Below the pieces are notes generated by a model, which searched no databases, had not been told where the DNA came from, and saw only the letters and a list, made by a program, of their open reading frames with translations. Positions 21,126 to 23,974 of a DNA stretch of 23,974 nt are shown in pieces. Position 1 is the stretch's first letter. Each line of letters starts with the position of its first letter. Source of the DNA: an uncultured Fibrobacter sp. (GTDB taxonomy: Bacteria; Fibrobacterota; Fibrobacteria; Fibrobacterales; Fibrobacteraceae). Location of the stretch: positions 1 to 23,974 of the forward strand of contig CALATK010000284.1 of NCBI GenBank assembly GCA_937891805.1, in the 5' to 3' direction. The translations under genes were made by a program, and so were the position numbers.

Positions 21126-21791
21126 CTACGTTAGCAGCGTCTTGATGTAGCTTTCCACTTGCTTGAGGGAGAGCGGGGTGTTGCCGCTTTCGAAGGTGGC
21201 GACGAAGTTCTTGCCGAGGGTGTAACCGCTGGCGGCGTAGTGGGCGATTTTCTGGATGGCGTTTTCGGCGTAGTCGGAATCGCCCATAAGGCCGAAATGC
21301 TCCCAGATGATTTCGTCGCGGGTGCTGGGGCGTAGACAGGTGAAGTCCGGGTAGAGCGTGTGTTGCCATGCGGCAACAAAGTCGCTGTCGGATTCGCGCA
21401 CGGGCGCAACAAGGGCGCGGCGGCCCGGGTGCAGGCTGGCGAAGGCTTGGTCAAGGGCTTCCGGGTGGAATGCTACGAGAAAGCTGTCGATGGTCGCGAG
21501 CTGGTTTTCGATGACGGCCGCCGCCGCGTTGTTGTAGTCCCGCTGGGCAAGGGCTTTAGCCCTGCGAAGGTCCTTTCGCCGGAGGTATGTGCCCTTCGTG
21601 TCGCCCTTCTCGGTAACGATGTAGTATTGGTAGCCTAGCTTGTGTTTTAGTACCCGCAGATTTCCTTCGGCGGGATTCTTGTTCTTTTTCTGCAGGGATT
21701 CTAGGTATGACGAAAGCGCGTTTCTGTATTTTGCTACTTCAGCGGTAATTCTGTCGTATGCTTTTTGTGCTGTAAGCTGCGTTCGGTGCAT
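21126..21791 (-). CDS. Small protein with a PD-(D/E)XK-nuclease-like C-terminus
   Basis: This 221-residue protein has an N-terminal helical, charged part (about 1-105) with a short beta segment (QYYIVTEKGDTKGTYLRRK, 55-73). The C-terminal part recalls an uncharacterised family with the pattern VRSKSE...YPDFT...YWEHFG...DYA...K...Y...G...FE. Here it reads VRESDSD (131-137), YPDF (147-150), IWEHFGLMGDSDYAENA (162-178) and ATFESGNTPL. D149 and E164 could be metal ligands. The SKSE motif is altered and the spacing is short, so catalysis is uncertain. A strong AGGAGGT precedes the ATG. Just upstream of that lies a terminator-like hairpin (21802-21842), then the inverted-repeat array. Confidence 0.7.
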   Translation of the reverse strand: MHRTQLTAQKAYDRITAEVAKYRNALSSYLESLQKKNKNPAEGNLRVLKHKLGYQYYIVTEKGDTKGTYLRRKDLRRAKALAQRDYNNAAAAVIENQLATIDSFLVAFHPEALDQAFASLHPGRRALVAPVRESDSDFVAAWQHTLYPDFTCLRPSTRDEIIWEHFGLMGDSDYAENAIQKIAHYAASGYTLGKNFVATFESGNTPLSLKQVESYIKTLLT

Positions 21792-21801
21792 GCCAGACCT
21801 C

Positions 21802-21842
21802 CTAAAAAAGAAAAACTACGGCGAGGGGCATGCTCGTCGTAG
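21802..21842 (-). promoter_or_regulatory. Leader terminator/attenuator of the nuclease-like gene
   Basis: On the minus strand CTACGACGAG (21842-21833) pairs with CTCGCCGTAG (21825-21816), with one G-U pair, around a 7-nt loop. It is followed at once by TTTTTCTTTTTT and then the Shine-Dalgarno AGGAGGT of the gene. This is a classic intrinsic terminator placed in a 5' leader, so readthrough must be controlled, or a promoter must lie inside the U-run. No minus-strand gene that it could serve is seen upstream. Confidence 0.65.
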
Positions 21843-21940
21843 CTGGAAATAAACAATTTCTGGGGTAATATACAAAAAAGAATGACGAGAAGTGGAATTT
21901 TGGAGTTTTTGTAGGCCTAAAATGCTTTTTTTTGTGAGTG

Positions 21941-22256
21941 GGGGCATATAAATTGAACGGGGTGTGCACTCTTATATGCCCCTATTTGAAGATTAATCTG
22001 TTACGGGGCATATAAATTTTTCTTTGGGCATTGTCTTATATGCCTTTTTCGTTAGCTCTCGATTGCAAATTGCGTTATGTTGTCTGCATTTTTGCCCAAA
22101 TCGCGGGAAAGGGGCATATAATTCCGCCAAAAATTCATTTTTATATGCCCCACCGCTGAAAAGTTTGCGTAAAAAGGCGGAAATTGACGTAGAGCAGTGA
22201 TGAAAACGTTTTACGGGGCATATAAGCCACAGCAATCAGCCGTTTTTATATGCCCC
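21941..22256. repeat. Array of four GGGGCATATAA / TTATATGCCCC inverted-repeat units
   Basis: Four units each have the 11-mer GGGGCATATAA, 19-20 unrelated bases, then TTATATGCCCC. They lie at 21941-21951/21972-21982, 22005-22015/22036-22044 (right arm ends TT instead of CC), 22111-22121/22141-22151 and 22215-22225/22246-22256. Centres are 20, 20, 19 and 20 nt. The gaps between units are 22, 66 and 63 nt. Seven of eight arms are perfect. The array fills the middle of the 716-bp divergent gap 21792-22507, which has no gene. Confidence 0.9.
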
Positions 22257-22507
22257 TAGATGCGTTTTTTACTCCAAAACGGTGCTATTACGGCAATTGG
22301 CGGTTTTCCCGTCGTTTTCTAGCCGTTTTCGTCGCACCGCCCGAGCCTTTCCGATCCCGCGCCCCGCCCACTTTTTTATCTTTTAGGCGAAAAAGGGCGC
22401 AGGGAAGGCCTCTGCGCTTGAATTTCGTCGTTTAACAAGCAATCGACCCGCGGGACTGCTCCTTTTGGAGATTTGCGCCGCCGGGCCGCCAACAGAATGA
22501 AGGATAT
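22257..22507 (+). promoter_or_regulatory. purA leader region
   Basis: This 251-bp stretch between the array and purA has no gene. It contains C-rich segments, a T-rich tract before a hairpin GCGCAG/CTGCGC (22397-22402 with 22412-22417), and a short CTCC-TTTT-GGAG hairpin (about 22460-22471). AAGGA (22499-22503) is the purA ribosome-binding site. I see no known riboswitch consensus. Confidence 0.4.
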
Positions 22508-23791
22508 ATGGCAAATCGTGTTGTAATCGGTTCCCAGTGGGGTGACGAAGGCAAGGCCAAGGTAGTTGATTTTCTGACGCTGGACGCAGACTACATTGTG
22601 CGTTTCCAGGGCGGCGCAAACGCTGGCCACACCGTCGAAGTGGGCGACAAGAAGTTCGTGTTCCACCTGATTCCCTCCGGCATTATGCACGACGACAAGA
22701 TTTGCGTCATCGGCAACGGCGTGGTGCTGGACCCGGTGCAGACCCTGGCCGAGATCGCCGACCTGCACACCAAGGGTATCAACCCCGAAGGCCGCCTGTT
22801 CATTGCCGATAACGCCCACGTGGTGCTGCCGTACCACTCCGCCCTCGACAAGGCCAAAGAAAAGAAGGCCGGCAAGGCCGCCATCGGTACTACGGGCCGC
22901 GGCATCGGCCCCTGCTACAGCGACAAGGTGAACCGCATCGGTGTCCGCGTGGGCGACCTGATGGACGAACGCGAACTGCGCCCCCGTGTCGAAGCCATGG
23001 CCAAGGTCCACAACGAAGAATTCAAGGTGATGTACGACGTGCCCGAAATCGACCCCGAACAGGTCATCAAGGATTACCTGGAACTGGGCCAGAAGATCAA
23101 GCCCTTCGTGCGGGACGTGAGCGCCATGCTCTATGCCGCCGTGAAGGCCGGCAAGCGCCTGGTGTTCGAAGGTGCCCAGGGCACCATCCTCGACGTGGAC
23201 CAGGGTACTTACCCCTTCGTGACCTCCAGCAACACGGTGGCCGGCTACGCCAGCTGCGGCGCCGGCATCGGCCCCACCGCCATTGACCAGGTGGTGGGCG
23301 TGGTAAAGGCCTACACCACCCGCGTGGGTAACGGCCCCTTCCCGACTGAACTTCTGGACGAAACCGGCGACACCCTCCGCAAGATCGGCAACGAATACGG
23401 CGCCACCACGGGCCGCAACCGCCGCTGCGGTTGGTTCGACGCCCCGGTGGTCCGCAAGGCTGCCGTGGTGAACGGCCTCACGCACCTCGCCATCACCAAG
23501 CTCGACGTGCTGGACACCTTCGACACCATCAAGATTTGCACCCACTACGAATGTGACGGCGAAAAAATCGAAAACTTCCCGAACCAGCTTTCCAAGGTGG
23601 GCCGCTGCGTGCCGGTCTACGAAGAAATACCCGGCTGGAAGTGCGACACCACCAAGTGCCGCAAGCTAGAAGAATTGCCCGAAAACGCTCGCAAGTACCT
23701 GAACCGCATGGCGGAACTGGTGGGCGTGAAAATCGGCATGATCTCCATCGGCGCAAAGCGCGACCAGAGCATCGTCGTGGATTTGGACTAA
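22508..23791 (+). CDS. purA: Adenylosuccinate synthetase
   Basis: PurA joins IMP and aspartate using GTP, the first committed step from IMP to AMP. The protein has 427 residues, the normal length. Motifs: SQWGDEGKAK (9-18) holding catalytic Asp13 and the phosphate loop, NAGHT with catalytic His, GTTGRGIGPCY, FEGAQGTILDVDQGTYPFVT, TRVGNGPFPTE and TTGRNRRCGW. The usual GDEGKGK has Ala in place of the second Gly here. GC and codon bias are high, suggesting strong expression. AAGGA precedes the ATG by 4 bp. The next gene starts 42 bp after the stop with no clear terminator, so the two may be co-transcribed. Confidence 0.97.
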   Translation: MANRVVIGSQWGDEGKAKVVDFLTLDADYIVRFQGGANAGHTVEVGDKKFVFHLIPSGIMHDDKICVIGNGVVLDPVQTLAEIADLHTKGINPEGRLFIADNAHVVLPYHSALDKAKEKKAGKAAIGTTGRGIGPCYSDKVNRIGVRVGDLMDERELRPRVEAMAKVHNEEFKVMYDVPEIDPEQVIKDYLELGQKIKPFVRDVSAMLYAAVKAGKRLVFEGAQGTILDVDQGTYPFVTSSNTVAGYASCGAGIGPTAIDQVVGVVKAYTTRVGNGPFPTELLDETGDTLRKIGNEYGATTGRNRRCGWFDAPVVRKAAVVNGLTHLAITKLDVLDTFDTIKICTHYECDGEKIENFPNQLSKVGRCVPVYEEIPGWKCDTTKCRKLEELPENARKYLNRMAELVGVKIGMISIGAKRDQSIVVDLD

Positions 23792-23833
23792 AGCCACCGC
23801 CGCCCCGGCGCGGCCAAAAGAAGAGAGGAAAAC

Positions 23834-23974
23834 ATGGACGCATCTGTATTGGAACTGCTGAAAGGCGTAGAACTGTTCTCGGAACTGTCCGACGACCAGC
23901 TGAGACTCCTGGGCGACCTGGTTGAGGTGCAGAACTTCAACCGCGACGAAACCGTAGTGCTGGAAGGCGACGAC
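23834..23974 (+). CDS. Cyclic-nucleotide-binding-domain protein, start only
   Basis: The 47 visible codons begin ATG, with GAGAGGA 5-10 bp upstream. They read LLKGVELFSELSDDQLRLLG, then a strand and ETVVLEGD. That is the N-terminal helix and first strands of a Crp-type cyclic-nucleotide-binding domain; the phosphate-binding cassette and any HTH lie outside the window. It could be a Crp/Fnr regulator or a multi-domain sensor. It follows purA by 42 bp. Confidence 0.8.
   Translation, partial: MDASVLELLKGVELFSELSDDQLRLLGDLVEVQNFNRDETVVLEGDD

Noticed and set aside
21993..22235. Small minus-strand gene of about 80 codons in the purA upstream gap
   Set aside because: It runs through the inverted-repeat array, has no Shine-Dalgarno sequence and no family-like features; chance frame.
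21941..22256. CRISPR array reading of the GGGGCATATAA repeats
   Set aside because: The repeats are 11 bp, alternate in orientation and have irregular gaps (20, 22, 20, 66, 19, 63, 20). CRISPR repeats are longer, directly repeated and evenly spaced, and no cas gene is present.
21941..22507. Purine riboswitch or PurR-box control of purA
   Set aside because: The CATATAA string recalls the start of purine riboswitches, but the conserved loops and three-way junction are absent, and no PurR-type box is seen.

Overview
The window looks like chromosomal DNA of a Fibrobacter-type bacterium (phylum Fibrobacterota). This is an inference, not a search result. The reasons are a GH5 cellulase of the Fibrobacter type (GPVSQYGEL start, NEP and SEWG active-site motifs), many short Ser-rich-linker lipoproteins, outer-membrane barrels with Ala/Pro-rich linkers, and REP-like CCTTCGAC / GTCATCCCGG hairpins between genes. 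There are no phage or conjugation genes.

Layout. 1-436 is a non-coding, partly AT-rich stretch with two parS-like sites, one perfect DnaA box and one near-match; it may be part of, or lie next to, the replication origin. 437-4195 is one co-directional cluster: rsmG, parA, parB, a membrane-anchored M23 (LytM) endopeptidase and a bactofilin. It joins chromosome segregation to a cell-shape or wall-remodelling pair. 4196-4532 is a structured intergenic region. 4533-6594 holds a calcineurin-like phosphoesterase, a CAT-anticodon tRNA, a small lipoprotein and uracil phosphoribosyltransferase. 6616-8778 (minus) is a large lipoprotein ending in a histidine-phosphatase domain. 8902-11717 has two outer-membrane barrel proteins on opposite strands, with a possible 160-bp MITE and strong hairpins between their 3' ends. 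11871-13580 is a cell-surface polysaccharide locus: a GH5 endoglucanase lipoprotein convergent with a Cys-rich, possibly expansin-like lipoprotein. 13686-17258 holds small lipoproteins, an acyltransferase-3 membrane protein, a periplasmic three-module Cys protein, a TfoX-N protein and an AT-rich orphan lipoprotein. 17600-18797 is a MoxR AAA+ ATPase followed by a tiny lipoprotein. 18933-21791 has a Vat/CatB-like acetyltransferase, an alpha/beta hydrolase, a fragment of a second acetyltransferase copy and a short PD-(D/E)XK-like protein. 22508-23974 is purA and the start of a cyclic-nucleotide-binding-domain protein.

The most unusual content is non-coding. (1) Four GGGGCATATAA-N19/20-TTATATGCCCC inverted-repeat units lie in the divergent gap between the nuclease-like gene and purA. 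The arms are conserved and the 19-20-nt centres are unrelated. (2) Three tracts of degenerate tandem heptamers occur. One lies in frame inside rsmG, one fills the whole parA-parB gap with 18 units, and one lies upstream of moxR. (3) Two short lipoprotein genes carry perfect inverted repeats overlapping the ribosome-binding site or the signal-peptide codons. (4) A terminator-like hairpin with a U-run sits directly before the Shine-Dalgarno sequence of the nuclease-like gene.

All calls come from reading the sequence. Family names rest on motif recognition, not on searches.
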